NCBI GenBank assembly: GCA_963761905.1
Contig: CAVXIQ010000005.1
Span: forward strand, 124,001 to 188,000
DNA length: 64,000 nt
Direction of reading: 5' to 3'
Origin: Gaiellasilicea sp963761905
GTDB taxonomy: Bacteria; Actinomycetota; Thermoleophilia; Gaiellales; Gaiellaceae
Below the pieces are notes generated by a model. That model ran no database searches. It worked only from the letters and a program-made list of their open reading frames with translations, and was not told the origin of the DNA. The translations under genes and the position numbers were made by a program. Positions 18,401 through 28,322 of the stretch are shown here, one piece after another (position 1 is the first letter of the stretch; each line of letters begins with the position of its first letter).

Positions 18401-21400
18401 GTGGATCCGCTCGCTCCCTTCTCTGCCAAGACGCGAGCCTGGTTCGAGCAGGCGTTCGCCGCTCCCACGCCTGCCCAGGCCGCCGGCTGGCCGGCGATCG
18501 CGAGCGGCGAGCACGTCCTGATCCAGGCGCCGACGGGCTCGGGCAAGACGCTCGCCGCCTTCCTCTACGGGATCGACCGGCTCGACCAGAGCCCCGGTGC
18601 GGGCCTCCGCCTCCTCTACATCTCGCCGCTGAAGGCGCTCAACTACGACGTCGAGCGGAATCTCCGCGGGCCGCTCGCCGGCCTGCGCTCGGAGCTCCGC
18701 GTCGGCGTGCGCACGGGCGACACCCCGCAGAAGGAGCGCGCGGCGATGCTGCGAAACGCGCCGGACATCCTGATCACGACGCCGGAGTCGCTCTTTCTCC
18801 TGCTGACCTCGCAGGCGCGCGAGCTCCTCCGCACGATCGAGACGGTGATCGTCGACGAGGTCCACGCCGTCGCCGGGACGAAGCGCGGCGCGCATCTCGC
18901 GCTCTCGCTGGAACGGCTCGACGCGCTCCTTCCGAAGCCGGTCCAGCGGATCGGCCTCTCCGCGACGCAGCGCCCGATCGAGGAGATCGGCCGCTTCGTG
19001 AGCGGCGACCGCCCGATCCGGATCGTCGACGCGGGCACGCGGAAGGAGCTCGACCTCCAGATCGTCGTTCCCGTCGAGGACATGCGCGAGCCGGGCGGCC
19101 GCGCCTACGAGAACCCGCCGGAGGCGGACGGCAGCAACCTCGCCGTCAGCACCGAAGGCGGAACGGGCTCGATCTGGCCGTCGATCTATCCCGCCCTGCT
19201 CGAGCTCGTGCGCGAGCATCGCTCGACGATCGTCTTCGTCAATAACCGCCGCCTCGCCGAACGGCTCGCGCTGCGGCTGAACGAGCTCGCAGAGGAAGAG
19301 ATCGCGAGAGCGCACCACGGGTCGCTGGCCCGCGAGCAGCGGGTCGAGATCGAGGAGCTCCTGAAGGCGGGGGAGATTCCCTGCCTCGTCGCGACGTCCA
19401 GCCTCGAGCTCGGGATCGACATGGGCGCCGTCGATCTCGTGATCCAGGTGGAGAGCCCGAAGTCGGTCGCTCGCGGGCTGCAACGCGTCGGCAGGGCCGG
19501 CCACGAGCTGGGTTCCGTCTCGAAGGGCCGTGTCTTCCCGAAGTTCCGCGCCGACCTGCTCGAGTGCGCGGTCGTCGCACGCGCGATGCGCGAAGGCGCG
19601 ATCGAGGAGACGGCGATCCCGAGAAATCCGCTCGACGTGCTCGCGCAGCAGATCGTGGCGATCTCGGCCGACGCAGAGATCGAGGTCGGTGACCTGCACC
19701 GGCTCGTGCGCGGCGCCTATCCCTTCTCCGACCTCTCCCGCGCCCAGCTCGAGAACGTCCTCGACATGCTCGCCGGGCGCTATCCGTCGGACGAGTTCGC
19801 CGAGCTGCGCCCTCGGATCGTCTGGGACCGAACCGGCGGAGTGATCCGTGGCCGCACCGGTGCGCAGCGCCTCGCGATCACGAACGCGGGCACGATCCCG
19901 GACCGCGGCCTCTTCGGCGTCCACCTCGTCGGCGGCGGCGGTCGCGTCGGCGAGCTCGACGAGGAGATGGTCTACGAGGCGCGCCAGGGCCAGACGTTCA
20001 TGCTCGGCGCCTCGACCTGGCGGATCGAGGAGATCACGCGCGACCGCGTGCTCGTCTCGCCGGCGCCGGGCGCCCCGGGCGCGATTCCGTTCTGGAAGGG
20101 GGAGGGCGTCGGCCGCCCCTACGAGCTCGGTGAGAAGATCGGCGCGGCCAGCCGCGAGCTCGTCGCTCTCTCCGACGCAAGGGCCGACAAGCGGCTGCGG
20201 GACGACTTCTTCCTCGATCCGCGGGCGGCCAAGAACCTGCTGACCTACCTCCGGGAACAGGAGGCCGCCACCGGCGCCGTCCCCTCCGATCGCACGATCG
20301 TGGTCGAGCGCTTCCGCGACGAGATCGGCGACTGGCGCGTCTGCATCCTCACGCCCTTCGGTGGGCGCGTGCACGCGCCGTGGGGGATGGCGCTGACCGC
20401 GCGGCTGCGCGACTCGCTCGGGATCGAGGCGCAGTCGATCTGGTCGGACGACGGGATCGCGCTCCATCTCCCGGACGCCGACGCCCCGCCGCCGCTCGAC
20501 GAGCTCATGCTCGCGCCCGACGAGCTCGAGGAGCTCGTCGTCCAGGAGGTGGGGCAGTCCGCGCTCTTCGGAGCGCGTTTCCGCGAGAACGCCTCGCGCG
20601 CGCTCCTGATCCCGCGCCGCCGCCCGGGCCAGCGGACACCGCTCTGGCAGCAGCGGTTGAAGGCCCAGAACCTGCTCCAGGTCGCGCGCAAGTACGGCTC
20701 GTTCCCGATCGTGCTCGAGACCTACCGGGAGTGCCTCCAGGACGTCTTCGACCTGCCCGCGCTCAAGCGGATCCTCCAGGGGATGCAGACACGGACACTC
20801 GACGTCGTCGAGGTCGAGACGAGCTCCGCCTCGCCGTTCGCCTCGTCGCTCCTCTTCGATTACGTCGCCACCTACATGTACGAGGACGACACGCCGCCCG
20901 CGGAGCGCCGCGCGCAGGCGCTCTCGCTCGACCGCGACCTGCTCCGCGAGCTGCTCGGTCAGGAGGAGCTGCGGGAGCTGATCGACGCCGACGCGCTCGC
21001 CGAGGTCGAGCTGCAGCTCCGCGGCGCCCCGCGCAACGCAGACGAGCTCGACGACCAGCTCCGGCGGCGCGGCCACCTCTTCGACGGGGAATACGACGGC
21101 GGCTTCGCCGAGACGCTGCTACGCGAGCGCCGCGCGCTTCGGGTTCGCCTGGCCGGCGGCGGCGCGCTGATCTCGGCTCAGGATGCGGGCCGCTACCGGG
21201 ACGCGCTCGGCACGATGCCTCCCGGCGGCTTGCCCGAGGCGTTCCTCGAGGGCGGTGTCGACTCGCTCCGGCAGCTCGTCCTCCGCTTCGCGAAGGGCCG
21301 CGGCCCGTTCACGACGGCCGAGGCCGACGCCCGCTTCGGGCTCGAGCTGGAGCCGCTCCTCCACGAGCTCGAGCGCGCCGACCTGCTCGTCCGCGGGGAG

Positions 21401-22681
21401 CTCCGGCCGGGTGGGAGCGAGCGGGAGTGGTGCGATCCCGACGTGCTGCGCAGGCTCCGGCGGGCGTCGCTGGCGGCGCTGCGGAAAGAGATCGAGCCGG
21501 CCGAGCAGGCCGCGTACGGCCGCTTCCTCCCTGCCTGGCACGGGATCGGTCGGCGCGCGAGCCTCCGCGAGGCGCTCGTGCCGCTGCAGGGGCTCGCGCT
21601 CCCCGTCTCGCTCTGGGAGTCCGAGGTGCTCCCGCGGCGCGTGCCGAGCTATCAGCCGGCCTGGCTCGACGGCCTGTGTGCCTCGGGCGAACTCGTCTGG
21701 GTCGGAGCCGGCCTCGATCGGGTGGCCGTTTACTTCCGCGACGATGCGCCGGTGCTGGGGAAGCCGGCCGCAGCGGCGCCGCCGGAGGGCGAGGCGGCGG
21801 CGGCGATCCGGCGCTCGCTCGCGCAGAGCGCCGAGTTCTGGTTCCCGCTCGTGGAAGCCGCCGGGCTCGAGCCCGACGAGGCCCTGCCCGCGCTCTGGGA
21901 GCTCGTCTGGGCAGGCGAGGTGACGAACGACGCCTGGACGCCGCTTCGAGCCGGTCGCCGGTACGCGAGCTCGAGCAGCAGGCCGTTGCAGGGCCGCGCA
22001 CGCCGCTTCTCGCGCACCCGGTCTGCGGGGATCACGGCGACGCAGGGCCGCTGGTCGCTCACCGACAGGCTCTTCGCGGGCCAGCCCGATCGGCGCGCCC
22101 TCGCCGAGCTCCTGCTCGAGCGGCAGGGGATCGTCACCCGCGACGGCGTCCGCGGCGAAGGGATTCCCGGCGGCTACGGCGCCGTCTACGGCGAGCTCAA
22201 GGATCTGGAGACGATCGGCGTCTGCCGCCGCGGCTACTTCGTCGAGGGGCTCGGCGGCGCCCAGTTCGCGCTCGCCGGCGCGGTCGAGCGACTCCGAGAG
22301 CTGCGAGCCGACGACGAGCCCGAGCCGCTCGTGCTCGCGGCCGCCGATCCGGCGCAGCCCTACGGCGCGGCGCTGCCCTGGCCGAAGCGAGCGGGCGCCC
22401 GCGCCGCCCGCGTCGCCGGCGCCCAGGTCGTCCTCCTCGGCGGCGAGGCGGCGCTCTTCGTCGAGCGGGGCGGCCGGACACTCGTGCCGCTGCGCGATCC
22501 CGACGAGCTCTGGCTTCGCCCGGCGATCGAGGCGCTCGTCGCCCACGTGCGCGCGGGAGGAGCGAAGCGGCTCGCCGTCGAGCGCTTCGACGGCCGGCCG
22601 GTGATCGAGAGCGACGTGCTTCCGCTGCTCGTCGAGGCCGGTTTCCTGGCGGGGCCGCGCCGGGCGGTCCTGAGGCCTTGA
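18401..22681 (+). CDS. lhr: Large ATP-dependent helicase Lhr
   Basis: An intact 1426-residue SF2 helicase. Motif I APTGSGKT near residue 43, motif II VDEVHA near 150, motif III LSATQRPIEE, motif IV region STIVFVNNRRLAERLA, and motif VI ARGLQRVGRAGH near 360. The winged-helix/beta-barrel Lhr core follows (RTGAQRLAITNAGTIPDRGL; YARQ-type FMLGASTWRIEEI) and then the long Lhr C-terminal region. Lhr is a 3'-5' helicase of DNA repair, upregulated on mitomycin treatment in mycobacteria. The GTG at 18401 opens the conserved part (VDPLAPFSAKTRAWFEQAF); longer upstream reading in the same frame is unconserved. Confidence 0.9.
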   Translation: MDPLAPFSAKTRAWFEQAFAAPTPAQAAGWPAIASGEHVLIQAPTGSGKTLAAFLYGIDRLDQSPGAGLRLLYISPLKALNYDVERNLRGPLAGLRSELRVGVRTGDTPQKERAAMLRNAPDILITTPESLFLLLTSQARELLRTIETVIVDEVHAVAGTKRGAHLALSLERLDALLPKPVQRIGLSATQRPIEEIGRFVSGDRPIRIVDAGTRKELDLQIVVPVEDMREPGGRAYENPPEADGSNLAVSTEGGTGSIWPSIYPALLELVREHRSTIVFVNNRRLAERLALRLNELAEEEIARAHHGSLAREQRVEIEELLKAGEIPCLVATSSLELGIDMGAVDLVIQVESPKSVARGLQRVGRAGHELGSVSKGRVFPKFRADLLECAVVARAMREGAIEETAIPRNPLDVLAQQIVAISADAEIEVGDLHRLVRGAYPFSDLSRAQLENVLDMLAGRYPSDEFAELRPRIVWDRTGGVIRGRTGAQRLAITNAGTIPDRGLFGVHLVGGGGRVGELDEEMVYEARQGQTFMLGASTWRIEEITRDRVLVSPAPGAPGAIPFWKGEGVGRPYELGEKIGAASRELVALSDARADKRLRDDFFLDPRAAKNLLTYLREQEAATGAVPSDRTIVVERFRDEIGDWRVCILTPFGGRVHAPWGMALTARLRDSLGIEAQSIWSDDGIALHLPDADAPPPLDELMLAPDELEELVVQEVGQSALFGARFRENASRALLIPRRRPGQRTPLWQQRLKAQNLLQVARKYGSFPIVLETYRECLQDVFDLPALKRILQGMQTRTLDVVEVETSSASPFASSLLFDYVATYMYEDDTPPAERRAQALSLDRDLLRELLGQEELRELIDADALAEVELQLRGAPRNADELDDQLRRRGHLFDGEYDGGFAETLLRERRALRVRLAGGGALISAQDAGRYRDALGTMPPGGLPEAFLEGGVDSLRQLVLRFAKGRGPFTTAEADARFGLELEPLLHELERADLLVRGELRPGGSEREWCDPDVLRRLRRASLAALRKEIEPAEQAAYGRFLPAWHGIGRRASLREALVPLQGLALPVSLWESEVLPRRVPSYQPAWLDGLCASGELVWVGAGLDRVAVYFRDDAPVLGKPAAAAPPEGEAAAAIRRSLAQSAEFWFPLVEAAGLEPDEALPALWELVWAGEVTNDAWTPLRAGRRYASSSSRPLQGRARRFSRTRSAGITATQGRWSLTDRLFAGQPDRRALAELLLERQGIVTRDGVRGEGIPGGYGAVYGELKDLETIGVCRRGYFVEGLGGAQFALAGAVERLRELRADDEPEPLVLAAADPAQPYGAALPWPKRAGARAARVAGAQVVLLGGEAALFVERGGRTLVPLRDPDELWLRPAIEALVAHVRAGGAKRLAVERFDGRPVIESDVLPLLVEAGFLAGPRRAVLRP

Positions 22682-22697
22682 TACCGCGTAGGAGCGG

Positions 22698-23123
22698 CTA
22701 CAAAAGCCGGCCGAGCACGACGCCGAAGACCGTGTGTCGCCAGGTCGCCTGGGCGAAGGCGCGCGGGTTCGTGAGGAGCGGCGGCACGCCGGGCTCGCCG
22801 CGGGCCGGGTGGTAGCGGTCGACGAGCGCCGAGAGCGGGTAGAGCCCGACGTTCTCGGCGAGCGCGAGGCCGAGCGCGAGCCGCCGCTTGTCGATCCCGC
22901 TGCGGCCGTGCAGCTCGTGCACGGCGAGCCCGAATCCGGCTCCGTTGGCGGCATGGAGCGCGAAGCCCGCGAGTCGCCAGCGCGGCCCGCGCGTCGCCAG
23001 CTTGCCGAGGAGCGCGACGTCCGAGTAGTCGCACCGAAGCACTCGTTGATCGAGCGGCTCGATCAGACCCCAGATCGTTGCGGCCGCCGCTCCTGCAGCC
23101 GCCGCGCGCATTCGGCCCTGCAT
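22698..23123 (-). CDS. Hypothetical membrane-associated protein coupled to the B12 regulator
   Basis: Intact, 141 residues. Four moderately hydrophobic segments (AAAAGAAAATIWGLIEPLDQ; WRLAGFALHAANGAGFGLAV; RLALGLALAENVGLYPLSAL; HTVFGVVLGRLL) suggest a small integral membrane protein. I recognise no family. Its ATG (23123-23121) overlaps the TGA of the upstream GAF-MerR-B12 gene by one base (TGATG), so the two are translationally coupled and this is the most likely downstream target or effector of that regulator. Confidence 0.65.
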   Translation of the reverse strand: MQGRMRAAAAGAAAATIWGLIEPLDQRVLRCDYSDVALLGKLATRGPRWRLAGFALHAANGAGFGLAVHELHGRSGIDKRRLALGLALAENVGLYPLSALVDRYHPARGEPGVPPLLTNPRAFAQATWRHTVFGVVLGRLL

Positions 23124-24537
23124 CAGACGGGGCGAACCTGCTTGACGGCGTCGGCGAGCGAGCCGGTGAGCACGCGAGCTCGAAGCGTGGAGCCGCTGCT
23201 CGTCTCTCCGTCGGGCGCCGCCGCGACAGCCGAGCCTCCGACGAAGACGCGGGGTCCTTCTGCGGCTCGTTCGAGCTCGGCCGTCAGCTGCTCCAGCGAC
23301 TCGGGCATCGTCACGCTGAGGCACACCACGTCGGCCCGGATCCGGCGAGCGAGCGAGAGCACCCCGTCGATCGGCAGCGCCGCGCCGAGGTGCGCGACCA
23401 GCCACCCGTCCGCCTGAAGCAGGACCGCGAGCGCCAGCAAGCCCAGCTCGTGCCGTTCCTCGGGCGCGCAGGCCAGCACGGCCTTGCCGCGCACGTCGGC
23501 TCGTGAATCCGAGAGCATCCGCTCGAGCCGCGAGCGAACCGCCGAGGTCAGCAGGTGCTCCTCGGCGATTGCCTCAGGGCGGTATGCCGCGGGAGTGTCG
23601 GGCTCGCAGGCGTCCACCGCACAGAGAGCGGGAGTGACGATCTCCTCGATCGCCACCTCGAGAGGATGCAGCGTGAACGCCTGCTCGACGAGCCCCAGCA
23701 GGCGCGCCGGATCGCCCTTCGTGCGCCGCCTCGATCAGAGCGCGGGAGAGTTGCTCGGGCGTCTCGGCCGACGCATCGGTCGTCGGCTCGAGGAGAGCCG
23801 CGGCCGCGCCGATCCGGAATCCCTCTGTGAGGCGGTCGCGCAGCCATTCCACGCGAGAGACGTCGCTGTCGTCGTACCGGCGCTGGCCGCCGGCCGTGCG
23901 GCTGGGACGCAGGACGCCGTAGCGCCGCTCCCACTTCCGCAGCGTGTCTGCGGCGACTCCCGTCCGGTGCGAGACGGCCGAGATGTTGAGCCCGCCGGCC
24001 CGCATCGTCGTCGCCGGCTCGCGCGGCCTCGCCTCGATGTACGCCATCACCGTCGCCGCGAGGTCCTCGACGACCCGGATGTCGTTCTCGCTCCAGCTCC
24101 GCGGCGCCACGTCGATCGCACAAAGGCTCCCGATCGGCTCCCCGGCGGACGTGAGCAGCGGAACCCCGAGATAGGCGACGACGCCGAGCTCGGTCGTCGG
24201 GATCAGGTCGCAGACGAGCGGATCCGCACGCGAGTCCTCCACCACGAACGCCGCGCGACTCCTGAGCGCGTGCTGGCAGTACAGCCTGGGAGATCGGCAG
24301 TTGCTCGAGCTCCGCCCAGGGATCGGCCGGCCCCTCGTGGCTCGCGAAGAGGAGCTGGTCGTCGTCCGCGATGAGGAGGAGCGAGACCTGGACGTCGAGC
24401 AGCGCCGCAACGAGGTGCGTGAGCCGGTCGAACACGATGCGATCCGTCTCGTCGTTCCGCCGCGCCCGTCTCGCCGCCGCGTCGTGAACGGATCCGGGTC
24501 GAGGCGATCGGACGGTGAACGTGCCGGCGTTCGCCAT
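23123..24537 (-). CDS. GAF + MerR-HTH + B12-binding (CarH/LitR-like) transcriptional regulator, two frameshifts
   Basis: About 470 residues. Residues ~30-175 are a GAF domain (DRLTHLVAALLDVQVSLLLI; VVAYLGVPLLTSAGEPIGSL). The MerR winged helix follows (TGVAADTLRKWERRYGVLRP, GGQRRYDDSDVSRVEWLRD), then a cobalamin-binding helical cap (AIAEEHLLTSAVRSRLERML) and a B12 Rossmann domain (ACAPEERHELGLLALAVLLQ ... LGAALPIDGV). The E-x-H-x-x-G motif with the lower-ligand His is intact. The Trp that caps adenosylcobalamin in CarH is not evident. CarH/LitR regulators sense light through B12; here a GAF module is added at the front. Breaks lie near 24280 and 23720. Divergent from a Nei/Fpg glycosylase gene. 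Confidence 0.82.
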
Positions 24538-24573
24538 CCCGGGACAGTACCCCGACAGGGCTACCCTTCGCAG

Positions 24574-25326
24574 GTGCCAGAAGGCGATTCGCTCCACCGC
24601 GCCGCCAGGCGCTTGCAGCCGCTCGTCGGCCAGCGGCTCGAGGCGTCCTCGCCGAATCCCCGTGGACTGGCGACGGGTGTGGCCGAGGCCGTGGACGGGC
24701 GCGTGCTCGAGGCGGTCGAGGCCGTGGGGAAGAACCTGCTGCTTCGCTTCGAGGGCGGGCTCGTCGTGCGCAGCCACCTGAGGATGAACGGGCGCTGGTG
24801 GGTCGACGCCCGTGGCACCTCGCGTGCGGGGCTGCCGTGGCTCGTCCTCCGCGGCGCGGAGCTGGAGGCGGTGCAGTGGAACGGGCCGGTGCTGACGCTC
24901 GACGGGCGGCGCCTCTCCCAGCTCGGCCCGGACGTGCTCGCGGCGGAACTCGACGTCGACGCGGTCGTCGCGAGGCTCCGCGGCGCCGGAGACCGTTGGC
25001 TCGGCGAGGCGCTCCAGAGCCAGCGGCTCGTCTCCGGGATCGGGAACATGTGGATGGCCGAGGCGCTCTGGGAGATTCGCGTCTCGCCGTGGAGCAGAGT
25101 CCGCGACGTCACAGATGACGTCCTCGCCGCCGCGGTCGGCGCCGCGCGTCGGCTGATGCAGGCCTCGCTGACGAACGGGCGTCCCGGCCGAAACGTGTAT
25201 CGCCGCGCCGGCAGGCCATGCAGGCGCTGCGGCACGATCGTCAGCTCGCGCGGTCAGGGCGACGCGAACCGAACCGCGTACTGGTGCTCCGGCTGCCAGG
25301 CAGGAGGCGAGCTTCCGGGCGCGTAG
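24574..25326 (+). CDS. nei: Fpg/Nei-family DNA glycosylase/AP lyase
   Basis: Intact, 250 residues. The mature N-terminus PEGD (catalytic Pro2 and Glu3) follows a GTG start at 24574. Further: LLLRFEGGLVVRSHLRMNGR with the damage-reading loop, LVSGIGNMWMAEALWE (H2TH region), and a C-terminal zinc finger CRRCGTIVSSRGQGDANRTA-YWCSGC with four Cys. The enzyme excises oxidised bases and nicks the AP site. Pattern is that of actinobacterial Nei2-like proteins. It is divergent from a B12/GAF regulator (37 bases between start codons), so light- or redox-linked control of repair is conceivable. Confidence 0.88.
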   Translation: MPEGDSLHRAARRLQPLVGQRLEASSPNPRGLATGVAEAVDGRVLEAVEAVGKNLLLRFEGGLVVRSHLRMNGRWWVDARGTSRAGLPWLVLRGAELEAVQWNGPVLTLDGRRLSQLGPDVLAAELDVDAVVARLRGAGDRWLGEALQSQRLVSGIGNMWMAEALWEIRVSPWSRVRDVTDDVLAAAVGAARRLMQASLTNGRPGRNVYRRAGRPCRRCGTIVSSRGQGDANRTAYWCSGCQAGGELPGA

Positions 25327-25334
25327 ACGTCGAG

Positions 25335-26556
25335 GTGGCGGTTCGCTCACCTCAGCTCCATCTGACCCTGCGCGCGTTCTGTCTCGGCGCCTTCGTCTTC
25401 CTCGGCCGGGCGCTCGAGGAGGGCGACGAACTGCCGTTCTCGTTCGAGGAGCACGTGCAGCGTGGCGGCCCGGCGCTCTACGAGTACCGACCGCTCGTGC
25501 GCTCCTTCGTCGAGGCGCGGGCGGGCGCGCTGGCCAAGCGCGAGGACGCGCGGATCGCGCTCGAGGAGCTCCTGCGCGAGCCGGCGGCGGCGATCTACGC
25601 GCGCGCGCACGCCGGCCCGAGACCGTCGGAGGAGCAGGCCCTGTACCGCACGGTGCTCGTCGCGCTGCTGATCGCCACGGCGGAGTCGTGCGGTGGGTTC
25701 GACTGGGACGACGTCGCCTTCGAGCGCGCGTACGCCGAGCTCGAGCGCTCGCTCTTCGGCGACTCCCGCGCGTACGCGGCCGTCGCGCCGCTCGTCGGGA
25801 TCTCGGTGATCACGCAAGTCGAGCTCGGCGACGGCCTCCGGATCCGGGCGGCCGCGACGGGAGAGCTGGCGCGGCACTGGCCCGAGGCTCAGGGCCTTCT
25901 CCCGCCTGGCTTCGGGGCGGACGTCGACCGCTACTGCGTACTCGAGCTCGAGCGCGGCCTCGGTGCGGGGGAGGAGCCGCCCGACGCGCCGGCCGAGCTC
26001 TCCGACGCGGTCACCGCTCTTCGTCTAGCCACGGCCGCGCCGGTGTCTGCCGGACCAGTCCTCTTCGAGCGACTCGACTGGCGACCGTTCGGGATCCGGC
26101 CGGTGCTGCCGATCGCGGCGACGCAGCCGGCGGGGGAGGCGACGCGGCTCGATTCGTTCCGAGCCGAGGTGGCGAGAGCCGTGCTCCGCGCGCTCGGCTC
26201 TCGCCGACGCCGACGACGCGCTCGCCGAGGCGCTCGATCGCTGGGAGCTCTCGCTCTTCCAGAACGAGCCGTTCCGCTCCGAGCAGCTTCGCGGTGCCTT
26301 GGCCGCGTTGCTGGGGGAGACGTGGGCGCTGCGCGCGGCGGTGCTGCTCGGCGAGGCGTCAGAGGAGCGACGCTCGCTCCACGCGTCGTTGCGGGCGCTC
26401 GGATCCGGGGAGCCGGCGCTGCCTACGGCGGCCGACGCCGTCCGTCGCTCGCTCGTCGCGGTGCTCCGGAGCGGCGATCGCGCGGCGGTCGTGCGCGCCC
26501 TCGACGACGAGCTCCTCGGCCTGCGCTCGTCAGCGCGGCTGGCGCGCGCCGGGTAG
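25335..26556 (+). CDS. Conserved-looking hypothetical protein, one frameshift
   Basis: About 407 residues after joining two halves at a break near 26210. It begins at a GTG (VAVRSPQLHLTLRAFCLGAF) 8 bases after the glycosylase stop, so it is co-transcribed. The protein is mostly alpha-helical and acidic (ALYEYRPLVRSFVEARAGAL; SEEQALYRTVLVALLIATAE; QNEPFRSEQLRGALAALLGE). There is no signal peptide and no catalytic motif I can name. The linkage to nei suggests a repair or stress role, but that is inference only. Confidence 0.6.
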
Positions 26557-26604
26557 CGCGAGTGGCACGGATCCGCCTGCCGAGTCTCGGGAACATTGGA
26601 TGCC

Positions 26605-26625
26605 GATACCCAGTTCGTGGGTGTC
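26605..26625. terminator. Hairpin between convergent genes
   Basis: GATACCCA-GTTCG-TGGGTGTC forms an 8-bp stem (one G.U pair in RNA) with a 5-nt loop. It lies midway in the ~110-base gap between two convergent genes, a good place for a bidirectional terminator. Confidence 0.5.
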
Positions 26626-26667
26626 CAGAGGGCAGCGGAGGAACGGCCGTCGAACCCCGAGGGTCGA

Positions 26668-27378
26668 CTAATGGGCGGTGGTCGCCACCGCGCGGTATGC
26701 AGCGAGGCTCGTAGCGATCGACCAGATCGCGAGTGCGAGGATGCCCGGAAGAAAGCCATAGCCGAACACGCTGTCTTCGCTCATGCCCTGAATGACCGCG
26801 AGGAACGTGATGAGGAAGGAAAGCGCGCCGATCAGCGCCACGATCCCGATCCAGCGCGCGAAGATTCCGCTGCGCAGCGTCAGCAATCCGGCAGCCGCGA
26901 GCATCACGGCAAAGCCCATCGCAGCGACGAAGTATGGCCCCGCCGCCGCTGAGGTCACCGCTCGACTCACCACGGGATTCGCGTCTGCACCCTCGGTAGC
27001 GGCAGACGCGATCAGGACGATGGCCATCGTGATGCCGGTGATCCCGGTGAGGGCTCCCGCGAACGCGACTCGGGCGAGTTGCACCGACCCGCGAACGGTC
27101 GCCTCGGCGCTCCCGAGCACAGTTCGGATCGTCGCCGCGAAATGCAGGAAGACAACGCCTGCGAGCAGGATCAGGAATCCACCAACCCGGCTCTTCCACT
27201 GGTTGTCCTCCGCCCAGGTCGTCCAGTCCTCGTCTGTCGCCGCGTAGTCCGGCGTGTTGCCTCCGCTGAGGAACCAGCCGAGCACCAGGAGCACCGCGAA
27301 CGCGACACCAGACAGGGCTAGCAGCCGCTGCCAGGACGTGGGGAGAGCGTCTGCTGAGCGGTCTGAGGGCGTAGCCAA
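26668..27378 (-). CDS. Six-helix integral membrane protein of unknown function
   Basis: About 236 residues with six hydrophobic helices (LLALSGVAFAVLLVLGWFLS; VGGFLILLAGVVFLHFAATI; AFAGALTGITGITMAIVLIA; YFVAAMGFAVMLAAAGLLTL; WIGIVALIGALSFLITFLAV; LPGILALAIWSIATSLAAYR). An acidic outer loop follows helix 1. I take the TTG at 27378 because it gives a 16-base gap to the upstream gene; an ATG at 27450 would overlap that gene by 56 bases. No catalytic motif is visible. Same operon as the DUF4386 gene. Confidence 0.65.
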   Translation of the reverse strand: MATPSDRSADALPTSWQRLLALSGVAFAVLLVLGWFLSGGNTPDYAATDEDWTTWAEDNQWKSRVGGFLILLAGVVFLHFAATIRTVLGSAEATVRGSVQLARVAFAGALTGITGITMAIVLIASAATEGADANPVVSRAVTSAAAGPYFVAAMGFAVMLAAAGLLTLRSGIFARWIGIVALIGALSFLITFLAVIQGMSEDSVFGYGFLPGILALAIWSIATSLAAYRAVATTAH

Positions 27379-27394
27379 AGGGAAACCCGTCCGC

Positions 27395-28099
27395 CTACGC
27401 GGGGTCGGTTTGCGAAGCCGTCGTTCGGCGCGCGGAAAGAATCGGCGCATCCTTTCGGAACCCCCAGATCGCTGCGTAGATTCCGAGCGATAGCTCCCAG
27501 AAGAACTCGGGGATTACCAAGAGGGCTGGCACCGTGGTGCCCGCACCCCACCAGTCAAACAGCGTGCCGATGCTCCCGATCAGAAGGAGCGGCCCTCCGA
27601 TGAGTCCGAGCCAGGTCATGCGCCGCGGGACGAGGCCAGTCTTATACATCAGGTAGCCGAGGAGCAACCCGTTTCCGAAGGGGACGATGAACCCAGGGCC
27701 AAACAGAAACGTCCAATCCTTGAGTTGCGCGAGCGAGACGGCGAGGTCGGCCGCGTCTGGAGAGTCCTGGCGCAGGCTGACGACCCCGAGCACAAGGATG
27801 ATCCCGCCCGCAATAAAGACGCTCTCGATGATTCGAGCAGCGACATACCCGATGGCGAGGAGTTCGTTCTGTCGCCTCACGATCGGATAGAGCACGACTG
27901 CCGTTCCGACGTTGGCGATGATCAGCAGCAGCTCCAGGAAGGCACCCAGGTAAATCTGGTTGTCCTTCCCGCCACCGGAGATGTAACCAGCTGGGTCGTC
28001 GAGAACGGGCTGGAAGAGAGCCAGCGCGCCGATCGACGTGGCGTACGTGATCAGGAAGAGCACTCCGAAGATCCGGGCGTTCCTCTGGTCGTCCGCCAT
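27395..28099 (-). CDS. DUF4386 family membrane protein
   Basis: Intact, 234 residues, with seven or so hydrophobic segments. The order NARIFGVLFLITYATSIGAL, LLLIIANVGTAVVLYPIVRR, YVAARIIESVFIAGGIILVL, FIVPFGNGLLLGYLMYKTGL and VPRRMTWLGLIGGPLLLIGS is characteristic of DUF4386, an uncharacterised bacterial membrane family. ATG at 28099 has a GGGGGAGG ribosome site. The DNA of this gene and the next is visibly less GC-rich than its surroundings, hinting at more recent arrival. Confidence 0.82.
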   Translation of the reverse strand: MADDQRNARIFGVLFLITYATSIGALALFQPVLDDPAGYISGGGKDNQIYLGAFLELLLIIANVGTAVVLYPIVRRQNELLAIGYVAARIIESVFIAGGIILVLGVVSLRQDSPDAADLAVSLAQLKDWTFLFGPGFIVPFGNGLLLGYLMYKTGLVPRRMTWLGLIGGPLLLIGSIGTLFDWWGAGTTVPALLVIPEFFWELSLGIYAAIWGFRKDAPILSARRTTASQTDPA

Positions 28100-28322
28100 C
28101 CACCCTCCCCCGTGTTGGCTTAGCTCGGCGTCAACCGCGGTGACGCGATCCTAGAGCACCTCGGGCCGAATCGTCGCGCGCCCATGACGCCAATCCGTGA
28201 CGACGACGGCTCAGGCTCCAGCGACGCCAATCGGCATGCATGCACGTCCTCTAGTCGACCGAGTGGAAGCGAGGAGATGGTCGAGTGCCTGCATACGGCG
28301 CCGCACGGGACATAATCGCTGC

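Noticed and set aside
18149..22954. Long minus-strand open frames antisense to Lhr (600-975 codons)
   Set aside because: The plus-strand Lhr carries every helicase motif without a break. The antisense text has no recognisable domain and the codon pattern of a shadow frame.
23560..25350. Frames across the nei gene on the minus strand as one large protein with the B12 regulator
   Set aside because: Only the part from 24537 downward matches GAF/MerR/B12 domains; the upstream part is antisense of nei.
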